Origin: Streptomyces sp. Edi2
GTDB lineage: Bacteria; Actinomycetota; Actinomycetes; Streptomycetales; Streptomycetaceae
Length of the DNA: 64,000 nt
Direction: 5' to 3'
Assembly (NCBI RefSeq): GCF_040253635.1
Contig: NZ_JBEJGX010000003.1
Coordinates: forward strand, 4,427,501 to 4,491,500
Part shown: positions 1-9,781 of the stretch, piece by piece
Layout: every line of letters starts with the position of its first letter
How positions within the stretch are numbered: the first letter of the stretch is position 1
Notes under the pieces: generated by a model
Seen by the model: only the letters and a program-made list of their open reading frames with translations
What the model was told of the DNA's origin: nothing
Databases searched by the model: none
Made by a program: the position numbers and the translations under genes

Positions 1-484
1 GGAACCGCTGACGGCGGAACTGCTGCTGGAAGTACTGCGGCGGCAGGTAGACGAAGCCGGGGTTGATGGCCCGGGTACGGCGGCCGACGATCCGTACGGA
101 CTCGACCTTGCCCACCTTGTCCTCGGGCCCCTTGGGCAGTCCGGTCACCCGGTCGAGGCCCTGCGAACCGGCCGGCTGGACCAGCCCGCCCTTCATGTTG
201 CCGACCGAGGCGTACTGCCCGCCCCCCTGGCTCACGGACACCGGGGCCTTGTCGTTGTTGCCCAGCAGCTCGTCCCAGTTGCCGTAGAACTCGAAGTTCG
301 TGTTCACGGCGAGGGCGAGCGCACACACGATGGACACCTGGGTGACCATGATGGCGCCCAGTCTGCCCAGAACGGGGCCCACCCCGCGCCGCGACAGCCG
401 GGGCCAGAGCCACACCGTGGCGGCGACGCAGGCCACCGCCAGCACGATCACCGTGTATTCGAGCGACTGACTGGTCAGCCCCAT
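1..484 (-). CDS. Membrane-anchored alpha/beta-hydrolase (esterase-like) protein, N-terminal part
   Basis: The 5' part of a gene that runs off the left edge; 161 codons are visible from an ATG at 484. The protein begins MGLTSQSLEYTVIVLAV, with a first membrane segment at about residues 10-27 and a second at about 42-60, followed by an extracytoplasmic stretch (FYGNWDELLG). This start is familiar from Streptomyces proteins annotated as alpha/beta-hydrolase-fold or antigen-85-like esterases whose catalytic domain follows two N-terminal helices. The catalytic part is outside the window, so the function is inferred from the N-terminus only. It is divergent from the VWA gene across a 767 bp gap. 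Confidence 0.6.
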   Translation of the reverse strand, partial: MGLTSQSLEYTVIVLAVACVAATVWLWPRLSRRGVGPVLGRLGAIMVTQVSIVCALALAVNTNFEFYGNWDELLGNNDKAPVSVSQGGGQYASVGNMKGGLVQPAGSQGLDRVTGLPKGPEDKVGKVESVRIVGRRTRAINPGFVYLPPQYFQQQFRRQRF

Positions 485-1251
485 GCGCCCACATCTCCCG
501 TCACCCTCGATAAGGGTTCTTGCCTTCTTCCGGCCGCCTAAGGCACAACGGGCGGCTCTGGACAATGGTCACCGGAGAAGACGGGCACACCTGCCCATCG
601 GATACGTGAGCGACTCACTTCTTACCCAGCTCTTGCCACATCGTTTCCGTGGCGTGATGTGGGCGGGCCGGAACCGGTGCCGTGGGCGGGCCCGGAGAGC
701 GGTGCCGTGGCCGGGCGGCACCAACGCGCCTACCCCGTCCGTCCCTTGCGACGCAGGCCGCTCCGCACGGCCTGGTGCCCTGAGCGGCGGAACGGGGCGA
801 GTCGGGAGCCGCCTGTGCGGATCCGGGCGGGCGAGGCGAGGCGGGGCGGGAGCCGGTGCGCGGATCCGGGCGGGCGGTGCGTACCGTCGGGCAGCGAGTA
901 CGGACATGTCGAGCTGGTGAGTACGGACCGTCGGGGCAGTCGGTGCGCGGCCGTCGGGCGGTGGGTACGTCCCGGCAGGGCGGCTCGTACGGACTGCGGG
1001 GAGGTTTTGTGGACGGCCGAGGAGAAGGTGCGGACGACCGGACCACCTCGTACGCAGGGCGAACGCTCCCGGGCCGCGCCGGCTGAAACCATCGGCCTCC
1101 GCAACACCCCCGGATGGCCCACCGCACAAGGCGCGGGGTCCCACGATGAGGCCGGTGTCGGCGGCTACCCTTACGTATCCGTCCTGGTCAGGGACATGTC
1201 CGCGCTTCACGGACATACGCCGCACCCACCACACGCAAGAGAGGTTCGCCG
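485..1251. other. 767 bp intergenic region without a convincing gene
   Basis: Reading frames here are arginine/proline/alanine-rich on both strands and mirror one another, as expected of non-coding high-GC DNA. The region holds an imperfect direct duplication with a 44 bp period (GGGAGCCG...GCGGATCCGGGCGGGCG at about 803-831 and 847-876), several scattered GTACGGAC words, a small hairpin GTGAG-CGA-CTCAC at about 606-618, and GGACATGTCC followed by GGACAT at about 1190-1215, just before the VWA gene. The latter may belong to its promoter. No RNA gene was recognised. Confidence 0.5.
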
Positions 1252-2997
1252 ATGGGCATTCGGAGTCTGCTGCGCAACGCTTTCGGTCGCTCCAAGGCGA
1301 CCCGTGAAGAAACCGGCGCGGCCCCGAGCGGCGCCGACAAGCCGGAGTCCGCGACCATCCCGGAGGCTCGCGAAGAGTCCACCCCGGCCGCCGCCCCCGA
1401 AGCCGAGGTCCCGGCCGCACGGACCGCCCCCACGGAGAGCCCCGACACGGACCCGGCTCCGGCTCCGGCGCCGACGACCGCGACGCTGCCGGCACAGGGC
1501 GGCCGCGCGGACCGGGGAGACCGGGCGGACCGGGGAGACCGGGCAGCGGAGATCTCCGCGGTGCGGGAGGACAAGGCTGGTGCCGACGTCGAGCCGCAGG
1601 CCGACGCCAATGGCGATGCCGATACGGATGCGGACGCCGATGCCGGTGCACCCGCGACGACCGAGCCGTCCACCGCGGAAGCGGCCCCGGCTGCCACCCC
1701 GACCGCTTCCGACCCGGTCTCCGACCTGGTGAGCCAGGCCTTCGACAAGCCGGAGCCCGTGGCGGAGACCGAGCCTGCAGTTGCCGAGACCGAGGCCGAG
1801 CCGACGGCCGAGCCTGCGGTGGCGGCCGAGCCGACGGGCGAGCCGGCGGTGAAGGTCGTCGTGGAGCCTGCGGACAAGGCAGTTGCCGAGACTGCAGTTG
1901 CCGACACCGTGTCAGAGGCCGAGACAGAGACCGAGCCGCCCGTGGCAGAGGTGGCGGCAGCGCCGGAGGCCACGCCCGAGCCGGAAGAGAAGCCTGAGGA
2001 GAAGGTGGAGGCAACGGCCGACGCCGAGCCCAAGGCTGACGCCGAGGCAAAGGCCGACACCGAGGCCAAGGTCGCCGACCAGCCGGAAGCCACCCCCGAG
2101 GCCGAGCCGACGACCGACCCGGCGCCCGAAGCCGAGGTGAAGGCCGCCGGGCTGCAGGCAGCCGAGGCGAAGACAGCCGACGTGAAGGCCGCCGAGGACA
2201 AGGCCGCAGCAGCCGAGCCGACGGCCGTGGCGGCGACCGAGCCGGCCGCCGAGCCCAAGCCGAAGGCCGACGACCGGCCCGAGGCCCCGGCCTCCCTCGC
2301 CACCACGGCCCCCGCGCTCCTCAGCCTCTACAAGTCCGCGGCCGCCACCCTGGACAAGCACGGCCTCGCCACCCAGCGCGCCGCCGTCTACCTGGTCGTC
2401 GACCGCTCCGGCTCGATGCGCAACTACTACAAGGACGGCACCGTCCAGAACCTCGCCGAGCAGGCCCTCGGCCTCTCCGCCCACTTCGACGACGACGCCA
2501 CCGTCCCCGTCGTCTTCTTCTCCACCGACATCGACGGCACCGCCGACATCGACCTCACCAACTACGAGGGCCGCATCGCGGAACTGCACGCCGGCCTCGG
2601 CCACATGGGCCGTACGAATTACCACTGGGCCATCAACGCCGTCGTCGAGCACTACAAGAAGTCCGGCTCCACCGCCCCGGCCTTCGTCATCTTCCAGACC
2701 GACGGCGCCCCGACCTCCAAGCCGGCCGCCGAAAAGGCGCTCTGCGAGGCGGCCGGGCTCCCCATCTTCTGGCAGTTCATCGGCTTCGGGGACCCGGACG
2801 CCAAGGGCTTCGACTTCCTCCGCAAGCTCGACGACCTGGCCGTCCCGGAGAAGCGCGTCGTCGACAATGCCGGCTTCTTCCACGCCGGCCGCGACCCGCG
2901 CGGCCTCTCCCACGACGAGCTCTACCAGCAGCTGATGGTCGAGTTCCCCGAGTGGCTCGCCGAGGCCCGCACCGCGGGCATCATCAAGGACAACTGA
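1252..2997 (+). CDS. VWA-domain protein of the TerF type with a long acidic Ala/Glu/Pro linker
   Basis: A 581-residue cytoplasmic protein; the ATG at 1252 has GAGAGG about 12 bp upstream. Residues about 20-350 are low complexity (Ala, Glu, Pro, Lys) and include two copies of ADRGDR. Residues about 355-575 form a von Willebrand A domain with an intact metal-ion-dependent adhesion site: D384-R-S-G-S, a downstream Thr in GRTNYHW, and Asp in QTDGAP. The ending (FPEWLAEARTAGII) is typical of TerF-like VWA proteins linked to tellurite/stress gene families. The linker is far longer than in usual TerF-like proteins. No other ter gene is nearby, so the role (metal-dependent protein binding) is inferred from the fold. 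Confidence 0.8.
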   Translation: MGIRSLLRNAFGRSKATREETGAAPSGADKPESATIPEAREESTPAAAPEAEVPAARTAPTESPDTDPAPAPAPTTATLPAQGGRADRGDRADRGDRAAEISAVREDKAGADVEPQADANGDADTDADADAGAPATTEPSTAEAAPAATPTASDPVSDLVSQAFDKPEPVAETEPAVAETEAEPTAEPAVAAEPTGEPAVKVVVEPADKAVAETAVADTVSEAETETEPPVAEVAAAPEATPEPEEKPEEKVEATADAEPKADAEAKADTEAKVADQPEATPEAEPTTDPAPEAEVKAAGLQAAEAKTADVKAAEDKAAAAEPTAVAATEPAAEPKPKADDRPEAPASLATTAPALLSLYKSAAATLDKHGLATQRAAVYLVVDRSGSMRNYYKDGTVQNLAEQALGLSAHFDDDATVPVVFFSTDIDGTADIDLTNYEGRIAELHAGLGHMGRTNYHWAINAVVEHYKKSGSTAPAFVIFQTDGAPTSKPAAEKALCEAAGLPIFWQFIGFGDPDAKGFDFLRKLDDLAVPEKRVVDNAGFFHAGRDPRGLSHDELYQQLMVEFPEWLAEARTAGIIKDN

Positions 2998-3054
2998 CCG
3001 CTCTTGAGCTGATCACTCTCAAGCTGACCGCTTGTGAGCTGACCACTCTTCCGC
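2995..3054 (+). repeat. Four 15-bp tandem repeats beginning at the stop codon
   Basis: Four imperfect 15-bp units (TGACCGCTCTTGAGC, TGATCACTCTCAAGC, TGACCGCTTGTGAGC, TGACCACTCTTCCGC) start exactly at the TGA stop of the VWA gene. Each unit therefore begins with an in-frame TGA, so the gene end carries four stop codons in phase. Confidence 0.85.
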
Positions 3055-3386
3055 TCCCTGACGACACCTCACCGGCCGCGGCCGGGCCCCGGGCCCGCCG
3101 CGGCCGTCCCCTTTCGTGCCCGGCCATACGGGGCCCCGCCCGCGGGAGAAAGAAAAAGAACCTCAGGGACGGTTATCCGCCGGACACCGCCCATGGCGTT
3201 ACCGATCCCGTATGACAGAGTGTTCCTCGAAATCAACGACCGCGCATACTCCAGGGTGCCGCGCCACGACACCCGCCCATGACGCAAATGACGGACGGAA
3301 TTCGACACGGGAAAGCATTCATCCATGAATGGCGAACAATCCCGCAAATGTCGAAGAGTCCGTCAATCCGGAACGAGGGGGAATAA
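3055..3386. other. Intergenic region upstream of the proline-rich membrane protein
   Basis: Beyond the terminator hairpin this region is noticeably AT-richer at 3190-3386 (for example GACGCAAATGACGGACGGAATTC), consistent with a promoter and leader for the gene at 3387. No reading frame with Streptomyces codon use was found in it. Confidence 0.4.
3073..3106. terminator. GC-rich terminator hairpin after the VWA gene
   Basis: CGGCCGCGGC followed by GGGCCC pairs with GGGCCC and GCCGCGGCCG across a one-base bulge; TCCCCTTT follows. It is a long GC stem without a long T-tract, as usual in Streptomyces. Confidence 0.75.
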
Positions 3387-4265
3387 ATGAATACGCCGCA
3401 GCAGCCGCAACCGGGGTCCGGGAATGCGCCCGGATACGGTTTCCCGCCCGGCGCGCCACCACCCGGACAGCCGGGCGGCTGGATACCCGCGGCGCCGGCT
3501 CCGGGGCCGTACGGACAGCCAGGCCCCTACGGACAGCCAGGGCCCCACGCGCAGCCAGGCCCCTACGGTGTCCCGCAGCAGACCCCGTACGGGTACGGCG
3601 GGCCGGGGATGCCGCCGCCCTTCCCGCCCAGGAAAAGCGCCGGGAAGAAATGGGCGATCGCCGGCGCGACCATCGGCGGCCTGGCGCTCCTGGGGGCGGT
3701 CTCCTCCGCGGCACTGCACAGCGGCCAGAGCTCCGGTGGCAGCTCCGGCGACGACGGAGGCCCCAAGTACCGGATCACGGTTCCGCAGACGCTGGCCGGC
3801 GGGAAGTACAAGCTCGTCAAGGACATCTCCCAGCAGGCCGATGCGTCGGTGCCGCACGAGGGGGCCTACGCGCACGGGCTGAAGACCGCGGGCGGGCAGT
3901 ACTCGCACGACACCACGTCGCTGGTGATGATGGGCATTTACGGCACCATCGACGACCCTGCGACAGCCCTGGATCACACCTTGCAGGGAATGACGAGCGA
4001 CGGAAACACGGACGTCGTGGTGCCGGACCGGAAAATCACCCCGAGCGGCGGCGAAGACCCGCTGACCTGCGGTGTGGATGTGCGCCGGCAGTCGGGTCAG
4101 AAGATCACCCTGTCGTATTGCGTCTGGGCCGATTCCCGCACGAACGCGAGTGTCGCCACGGCCGACGGCGCGGATCTGGCGCAGGACCCGCGGTCCGTCG
4201 ACCTCCAGGCCCTCGCCGACGAGGCGGCCAAGATCCGCACTGAGGTCCGGAAACCCATGAACTGA
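3387..4265 (+). CDS. Proline/glycine-rich single-pass membrane protein of unknown function
   Basis: 292 residues. The cytoplasmic N-terminus (1-85) is rich in Pro, Gly, Gln and Tyr with GPYGQP repeats, followed by a basic stop-transfer patch (RKSAGKK), one membrane helix (about 87-110) and an extracytoplasmic domain of about 180 residues (from PKYRITVPQTLAGGKYKL). This domain has two Cys, in LTCGVDV and LSYCVWA, that could form a disulfide. The ATG at 3387 is preceded by GAACGAGGGGGA. The layout (Pro-rich tail, helix, outside domain) is common among actinobacterial membrane proteins, but the outside domain is not one I can name. Confidence 0.75.
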   Translation: MNTPQQPQPGSGNAPGYGFPPGAPPPGQPGGWIPAAPAPGPYGQPGPYGQPGPHAQPGPYGVPQQTPYGYGGPGMPPPFPPRKSAGKKWAIAGATIGGLALLGAVSSAALHSGQSSGGSSGDDGGPKYRITVPQTLAGGKYKLVKDISQQADASVPHEGAYAHGLKTAGGQYSHDTTSLVMMGIYGTIDDPATALDHTLQGMTSDGNTDVVVPDRKITPSGGEDPLTCGVDVRRQSGQKITLSYCVWADSRTNASVATADGADLAQDPRSVDLQALADEAAKIRTEVRKPMN

Positions 4266-4540
4266 GGCCGAAAGCCCATGGGCCACGTTCCGGAGGCCCT
4301 GGACCGCGGCCCGCAGACACCCGGACCGAGGTCCACAGGCCCTGGACGAGGCGCCCCGGTACGCCACGGTGCGCCGGCCGCGAGCCGTGCGGCCGCCCCT
4401 CGCCCCGCCCCGGCACAGCAGGCGCCACCTCTCCCCACTGCCTACGCTGAATGGGGGAAATGCCCTGCTTTCTCCCTGCCGCTCATGTGCTGGCCGACGG
4501 GGCGTACCGGGGCGGCCGTACCAGCGAGCGAGGTGGGTCG

Positions 4541-6130
4541 ATGGGTGAGGCGAGCCGAGAGGGGGGTGGCGAGCCGCCACCGGCGCCGCGCCGGCCCAGC
4601 GTTCCCTCCTGGGCCACCGCGGCCGAGCCCGATCCACGGCGCTGGTGGGCGCTGGTGGTGATCGCGATTGCACAGTTGATGGTGGTGCTGGACGCGACCA
4701 TCGTGAATATCGCGCTGCCGTCGGCCCAGCGGGACCTGGGGATGTCGGATGCGAACCGCCAGTGGGTGATCACCGCGTACACGCTCGCTTTCGGCGGGCT
4801 GCTGCTGCTCGGCGGGCGGATCGCCGACCTGGTGGGACGGAAGAAAACCTTCATGATCGGGCTGGTCGGCTTCGCCGTCGCGTCCGGGCTGGGCGGCGCG
4901 GCCACCGGGTCCGGGCTGCTGTTCGGGGCGCGGGCACTGCAGGGCGCCTTCGCCGCGCTGCTGGCGCCCTCCGCGCTGTCCTTGCTGACCACCACCTTCA
5001 CCATCGGGAAGGAACGCAGCAAGGCCTTCGGGATCTACGGGGCGATCGCGGGCGGAGGCGCGGCCATCGGACTGATCGCCGGCGGGCTGCTGACCGAATA
5101 TCTGGACTGGCGCTGGTGCCTGTACGTGAACGTCCCGATCGCCGTGATCGCCCTCACCGGCGCCGCAGTCTTTCTGCGCGACCGGTCCGAGCGGGGGCGC
5201 GTCTCGCTGGACGCTCCGGGTGTGGTGCTGGGCTGCAGCGGTCTGGTCGCGATCGTTTACGGGTGCAGCGAAGCGGAGCCGCGGGGCTGGGGGGACGGGC
5301 TGGTCCTCGGGCTGCTGGTGGGGGGTGTGGCGCTGCTGGGCGTCTTCGCGTGGTGGCAGACGAGGGCACGTCACCCCCTGCTGCCGTTGCACATCGTCCG
5401 CAACCGGAATCGTGGCGGCGCCTTCCTGACGATGGCGCTGGCGGTCATCGGGCTGTTCGGAATGTTCCTGTTCATGACCTATTACCTGCAGACCGTGCTC
5501 GGATATTCACCGGTCAGGACCGGAGTGGCCTTCCTGCCGATGGTGGCGGCGATCGTCGTCGGGTCGACGCAGATCTCGGCGAGGCTGCTGCACCGGATCC
5601 CGCCCCGGTTCCTGATGGTCCCGGGGGCGCTCCTCGCCTCCGCGGGGCTCTTCACCCTGACGTTCCTGACGGCCGAGCCCGCGTATGTCTCCCATGTGCT
5701 TCCGGCCATGCTGCTCGTCGGCCTCGGCATGGGCCTGACCTTTATGCCGGTGCTGGCGACGGCCACATCCGGGGTGGCTCCGCACGACTCCGGTGTCACG
5801 TCCGCGACGGTCAACACGGCGCAGCAGGTGGGCGGTTCGATCGGTACGGCGCTGCTGAACACGATCGCGACCTCGACGAGTGCGGCGTATGTCGCGGATC
5901 ACCTGGCGGCCGCGGCCCGCAGCAGCGGGGCCCTCGGGCTCACCCCGGCGGTGCGGGAGGGGATCGTGAAGAGCGGTGTGGTGCACGGGTTTACCGTGGC
6001 CATCGGGGTGGGTTCGGCGATCATGCTGCTGGCCGCGCTCATCGCCGGGCTGATGGTCAACGGCCGGCCCGCGAGGCAGGGCCGGGCCCCGGCGGCGGAC
6101 AGCGCGGAGTCGGCGGACGCGGCGGCGTGA
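4541..6130 (+). CDS. MFS drug exporter, DHA2 (14-helix) family
   Basis: 529 residues. The ATG at 4541 (MGEASREGG) is preferred over an upstream in-frame ATG at 4451 because GCGAGCGAGGTGG lies just before it and family members begin with a short hydrophilic tail. The sequence shows the hallmark first helix (VVLDATIVNIALPS), motif A (GGRIADLVGRKKTF, about residue 92) and motif C-like GGGAAIGLIAGGLLTEYLDWRW at about 170. Roughly 14 hydrophobic segments follow, ending in an Ala-rich tail. The family exports drugs by proton antiport; the substrate cannot be read from sequence. It stands alone, without an adjacent TetR or MarR regulator. Confidence 0.9.
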   Translation: MGEASREGGGEPPPAPRRPSVPSWATAAEPDPRRWWALVVIAIAQLMVVLDATIVNIALPSAQRDLGMSDANRQWVITAYTLAFGGLLLLGGRIADLVGRKKTFMIGLVGFAVASGLGGAATGSGLLFGARALQGAFAALLAPSALSLLTTTFTIGKERSKAFGIYGAIAGGGAAIGLIAGGLLTEYLDWRWCLYVNVPIAVIALTGAAVFLRDRSERGRVSLDAPGVVLGCSGLVAIVYGCSEAEPRGWGDGLVLGLLVGGVALLGVFAWWQTRARHPLLPLHIVRNRNRGGAFLTMALAVIGLFGMFLFMTYYLQTVLGYSPVRTGVAFLPMVAAIVVGSTQISARLLHRIPPRFLMVPGALLASAGLFTLTFLTAEPAYVSHVLPAMLLVGLGMGLTFMPVLATATSGVAPHDSGVTSATVNTAQQVGGSIGTALLNTIATSTSAAYVADHLAAAARSSGALGLTPAVREGIVKSGVVHGFTVAIGVGSAIMLLAALIAGLMVNGRPARQGRAPAADSAESADAAA

Positions 6131-6233
6131 GGCCCCGAAAAGGCCGCGCGGGCACCCCCACCCCGTCCAGTACGATATTGACGTTCCGTAAAGCAAATCC
6201 TCACTCACCGTAGCGACTTGGGAGCAGCCGGCA

Positions 6234-7952
6234 ATGGCTCGACACCTCATCACCAGCGCCCTTCCGTATATCAACGGGATCAAGCACCTGGGCAACATGG
6301 TGGGGTCCATGCTCCCGGCGGATGTGTACGCCCGCTATATGCGGCAGCGCGGGCACGACGTGCTCTACATCTGCGCGACGGACGAGCACGGGACCCCCGC
6401 CGAGCTGGCGGCGAAGGACGCGGGCCAGTCGGTCGGCACGTTCTGCGCGGAGCAGCACGACAAGCAGAAGGCGATCTACGAGGGCTTCAGCCTCGCCTTC
6501 GACTACTTCGGCCGGAGCTCGTCGCGGGAGAACGTGGAGCTGACGCAGCACTTCGCGCGCAAGCTCCACGAGAACGGCTTCATCGAGGAGCGGGCGATCC
6601 GCCAGGTCTTCTCGGTCGCCGACGACCGCTTCCTGCCGGACCGCTACATCGTCGGCACGTGTCCGCACTGCGGCTACGACAAGGCGCGCGGCGACCAGTG
6701 CGAGAACTGCACCCGGGTGCTCGACCCGACGGACCTGATCGATGCCCGCTCGGCGATCAGTGGCAGCGGTGAGCTGGAGGTGCGCGAGACCAAGCACCTC
6801 TTCCTGCTCCAGTCGAAGCTGCAGCACGAGGTCGAGGGCTGGCTGGACGGCAACGGCAGCAAGGACTGGCCGACGCTGGCCTCGTCCATCGCGCACAAGT
6901 GGCTGACCGAGGGCCTTCAGGACCGGGCGATCACCCGTGACCTGGACTGGGGCGTTCCGGTGCCGGCCGATGTGTGGCCGGAGCTGGCGGCCGAGGGCAA
7001 GGTCTTCTACGTCTGGTTCGACGCCCCGATCGAGTACATCGGGTCGACCAAGGAGTGGGCGGACGCCGTCTCCGACGGAAGCCGCGACTGGAAGTCGTGG
7101 TGGTACGAGGCCGATGACGTCCGGTACACGGAGTTCATGGCCAAGGACAACGTGCCGTTCCACTCCGTGATGTTCCCGGCGACGCAGCTGGGCACCCGCG
7201 AGCCGTGGAAGAAGGTCGACTTCCTCAAGGCCTTCAACTGGCTCAACTACTACGGCGGGAAGTTCTCCACCTCCCAGCGGCGCGGCATCTTCACGGACGC
7301 GGCGCTGGAGCTGCTGCCCGCCGACTACTGGCGCTACTTCCTGATCGCCAACGCCCCGGAGTCGGACGACACCTCCTTCACCTGGGAGCTGTTCTCGGCG
7401 TCGGTCAACAAGGACCTGGCGGACACCCTCGGCAACTTCGTCAACCGGGTGCTGTCGTTCTCGCGCAAGCGGTTCGGTGACGAGGTGCCCGCGGGCGCCG
7501 AAGCCGGGCCCGCGGAGCAGAAGCTCGGCGAGGAGATCGCCGGGCTGCTCTCGGAGTACGAGGGCCACATGGAGGCGCTGCAGTTCCGTAAGGCCTCGGC
7601 CTCGCTGCGCGCCCTGTGGAGCGCGGGCAACTCCTACCTGGAGGAGAAGGCCCCGTGGCTGGAGATCAAGACCGACAAGGACGCGGCGGCGCTGACGCTG
7701 CGTACGGCGATGAACCTCATCCACCTGTACGCGATCGTCTCCGAGCCGTTCATCCCGTCGTCGGCCAAGGCGATGCGGGGGGCCTTCGCCCTGGAGAACG
7801 ACACCGCGGTGTGGGTCTCATCGGAGGAGGCGAAGGCGCTGGACTCGGTGCCCGCCGGGACGCCCTTCACCGTGCCGCCGGTGCTCTTCGCGAAGATCAC
7901 CGAAGAGGACCTGGAGTCCTACCGCGAGCGCTTCGGCGGCGCGGAGCAGTAG
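6234..7952 (+). CDS. metG: Methionyl-tRNA synthetase
   Basis: 572 residues; the ATG at 6234 has GGGAG 9 bp upstream. The enzyme charges tRNA-Met with methionine. Visible are the class I HIGH-type motif (INGIKHLGN, about residues 11-19), a four-cysteine zinc knuckle (CPHCGY...CENC, about 143-160), and the second ATP-binding signature as KFSTSQ (about 342) instead of KMSKS. The anticodon-binding helical domain (about 400-560) follows and there is no C-terminal dimerisation domain. The KFSTS signature resembles the MetRS2-like type rather than the E. coli type. It is transcribed towards the glycosyltransferase, with a terminator between. Confidence 0.96.
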   Translation: MARHLITSALPYINGIKHLGNMVGSMLPADVYARYMRQRGHDVLYICATDEHGTPAELAAKDAGQSVGTFCAEQHDKQKAIYEGFSLAFDYFGRSSSRENVELTQHFARKLHENGFIEERAIRQVFSVADDRFLPDRYIVGTCPHCGYDKARGDQCENCTRVLDPTDLIDARSAISGSGELEVRETKHLFLLQSKLQHEVEGWLDGNGSKDWPTLASSIAHKWLTEGLQDRAITRDLDWGVPVPADVWPELAAEGKVFYVWFDAPIEYIGSTKEWADAVSDGSRDWKSWWYEADDVRYTEFMAKDNVPFHSVMFPATQLGTREPWKKVDFLKAFNWLNYYGGKFSTSQRRGIFTDAALELLPADYWRYFLIANAPESDDTSFTWELFSASVNKDLADTLGNFVNRVLSFSRKRFGDEVPAGAEAGPAEQKLGEEIAGLLSEYEGHMEALQFRKASASLRALWSAGNSYLEEKAPWLEIKTDKDAAALTLRTAMNLIHLYAIVSEPFIPSSAKAMRGAFALENDTAVWVSSEEAKALDSVPAGTPFTVPPVLFAKITEEDLESYRERFGGAEQ

Positions 7953-7981
7953 GCCAGGACCGCCTTCTCAGCACCACACGC

Positions 7982-8015
7982 GCGCCCGTCCGGCCCCTCC
8001 GGGTCGGACGGGCGC
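7982..8015. terminator. Bidirectional terminator between metG and the glycosyltransferase
   Basis: GCGCCCGTCCG (7982-7992) pairs perfectly with CGGACGGGCGC (8005-8015) between two convergent genes. Confidence 0.8.
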
Positions 8016-8056
8016 CGTGCGTCCGGGAACCGCCCGGACCCGGGTCGGGACGTCGC

Positions 8057-9781
8057 TCAGCGCCTGCGCGGTGCGGACACATAGGCGGCCAGCCGTCCGA
8101 AGTCCGGCACCGGCGACAGGGTGACCCGCCGCCAGCCACGGGCGTAGGCCGGCGGCCGCTGACCGCCGGCCACCACGACGGCAACCGGACGGCGCGCGCC
8201 CAGCCGGGCCAGGCCCGCGGGGGTGATGCTGGCGTCATGGCCGTGGGGCTGGCGGGACGCACAGCCCGCCCGGTACGCCAGCCGCACCGCCTCCTCGCCG
8301 CTCACCACGCAGGGCGGCCGCACCCCTGCCGCACGCAGCGACGCGGTGATCCGCTCGATACCGGCCTGCGAACGTGCCGTGTTCCGCACCATCTTGTGCC
8401 ACACCGTCAGCTGGATAGCCTCGTGGCTCATCAGCACGAGGACGAGCACGGCCACCGCCCAGGCGTGCCGATGGCGCGGCAGGAGGGTCAGCCAGTACAG
8501 GAACCAGGCGGCCGGCATCATCAGCAGGGCATAGGCGGGCAGCAGAAAACGCGGGGCGGCGTAGTCCACCGTCAGAAGGTAGGGGGCGGCGAGGCAGAGG
8601 CCGACCACAGCCGGGAGGACGACCGGAGCAGCGCCGTACCGGTGCAGCGGGCCGCGGGGGTCGCTCAGGCGCACCAGCGGCCAGGCGGGACCGCGCCCGT
8701 GCCGCCCGCCGCCGAATGCGGCATCGCACGCCGGGTCCGGGCCGAGGCTGCCGGGCCGGATGGGCGCCAGCCCGAGCGGGTGCCGGGCCCCGCTGCGGTC
8801 CGCCGGCCCGTAGCCGTGCAGTCCGCCACGGGGCTCGCGGGCGCGCAGCGCCGCCCACACCGCTCCGGCGACCGCCAGGGGCAGCACCAGCCACCACACC
8901 GCCGTCACCGGGTGATCCCAGGTCAGATGGCAGGGGCGGCACAGCGTCTTGCCCTGGAGTGCCCGGGCGTGGTCGTCGAAGGTCAGATGCCAGCCGAGAC
9001 CGCCCTGAATCTGCGCGGCCCTGTGCAGCCGTGCCAGGAGCCCGCCGTAGGACAGATACGCCTCCACGACCCAGGGGGCACACCCCAGGGCCAGGCCGGC
9101 CGGCAGCGCGAGCAGCACGGCGGGGCGCCGCCAGGACGGGACGCACAGCGCGACGGCGCCGAGCGGCACGGCCAGCCAGATGGCGTCGGTCGGACGCATC
9201 AGCGCGGCCACGGCGACCGCGACGCCGAGGCCGGCCGCGGCGCCCCGGTCGCGGCGCGGGGCCAGTTGACGGGGCGGCTGCCGAACGGCCCGCAGGAAGC
9301 AGCCGGTGGCGGCGAGCGCGGCGTAGCCGACCCACAGGTTGGGCATCGCCTGCCCGCCGTAGAAGAGCGTGATCCACAACCCGGCGAACAGCGCGCCGCC
9401 CAGGGCCGGTACGGGGGCGGGCAGCACCCGGCGCCAGATGCACAGGGTGAGCAGGAACGCGGCGCCGGAGAGCACCGCGAGGTAGCAGTGCAGCACGGTC
9501 GCCGAGGTCGTCAGAGCCGCCACCGGGGCGAGCAGGAAGGTGACACCGCGGGCGCGCGGGGCGCTGAAGAACGCAGCCGGCGTATGGGGGTCGACCTGGC
9601 TGACGTACACCGTCTCGTCCCACCCCAGGCCGGGGGCGGCGACGGCGGAGGCGAGCAGACAGGCGGTGAAGACGACGGCCACGACGGTGAGCCACCGCAG
9701 GTCGCCGGCCGGGACGGGGCGGGTCACCCGAGCCGGCGGCCCCAGGGCGGACCTGGCGGTGAGGAGACTTGCTTGCTGCAT
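8057..9781 (-). CDS. Multi-pass membrane glycosyltransferase-like protein (GT-C/ArnT type)
   Basis: 574 residues from the ATG at 9781; the open frame extends upstream to 9937 but that part is Arg/Pro-rich and lacks a hydrophobic helix. The protein has a short N-tail, a first helix (WLTVVAVVFTACLLASAV) and then a first loop with WDE (GWDETVYVSQ), where GT-C enzymes carry their catalytic acidic residue. About ten more helices and a soluble C-terminal domain ending VSAPRRR follow. Such proteins transfer sugars from polyprenyl-phosphate donors on the outer face of the membrane; acceptor and donor are unknown. The ribosome binding site is weak. Confidence 0.75.
   Translation of the reverse strand: MQQASLLTARSALGPPARVTRPVPAGDLRWLTVVAVVFTACLLASAVAAPGLGWDETVYVSQVDPHTPAAFFSAPRARGVTFLLAPVAALTTSATVLHCYLAVLSGAAFLLTLCIWRRVLPAPVPALGGALFAGLWITLFYGGQAMPNLWVGYAALAATGCFLRAVRQPPRQLAPRRDRGAAAGLGVAVAVAALMRPTDAIWLAVPLGAVALCVPSWRRPAVLLALPAGLALGCAPWVVEAYLSYGGLLARLHRAAQIQGGLGWHLTFDDHARALQGKTLCRPCHLTWDHPVTAVWWLVLPLAVAGAVWAALRAREPRGGLHGYGPADRSGARHPLGLAPIRPGSLGPDPACDAAFGGGRHGRGPAWPLVRLSDPRGPLHRYGAAPVVLPAVVGLCLAAPYLLTVDYAAPRFLLPAYALLMMPAAWFLYWLTLLPRHRHAWAVAVLVLVLMSHEAIQLTVWHKMVRNTARSQAGIERITASLRAAGVRPPCVVSGEEAVRLAYRAGCASRQPHGHDASITPAGLARLGARRPVAVVVAGGQRPPAYARGWRRVTLSPVPDFGRLAAYVSAPRRR

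Noticed and set aside
569..2050. Long Arg/Pro-rich reading frame on the minus strand
   Set aside because: It mirrors the VWA gene and the gene-free region; composition is that of shadow frames in high-GC DNA, with no domain or ribosome binding site.
1188..2306. Ala/Ser/Val-rich frame opposite the VWA gene
   Set aside because: It is the exact antisense of the Ala/Glu/Pro linker codons and has no independent signal.
4330..4342. AGGTCCACAGGC in the gap before the DHA2 exporter
   Set aside because: It resembles TTNTCCACAGGC but lacks the leading TT and has no operator palindrome nearby.
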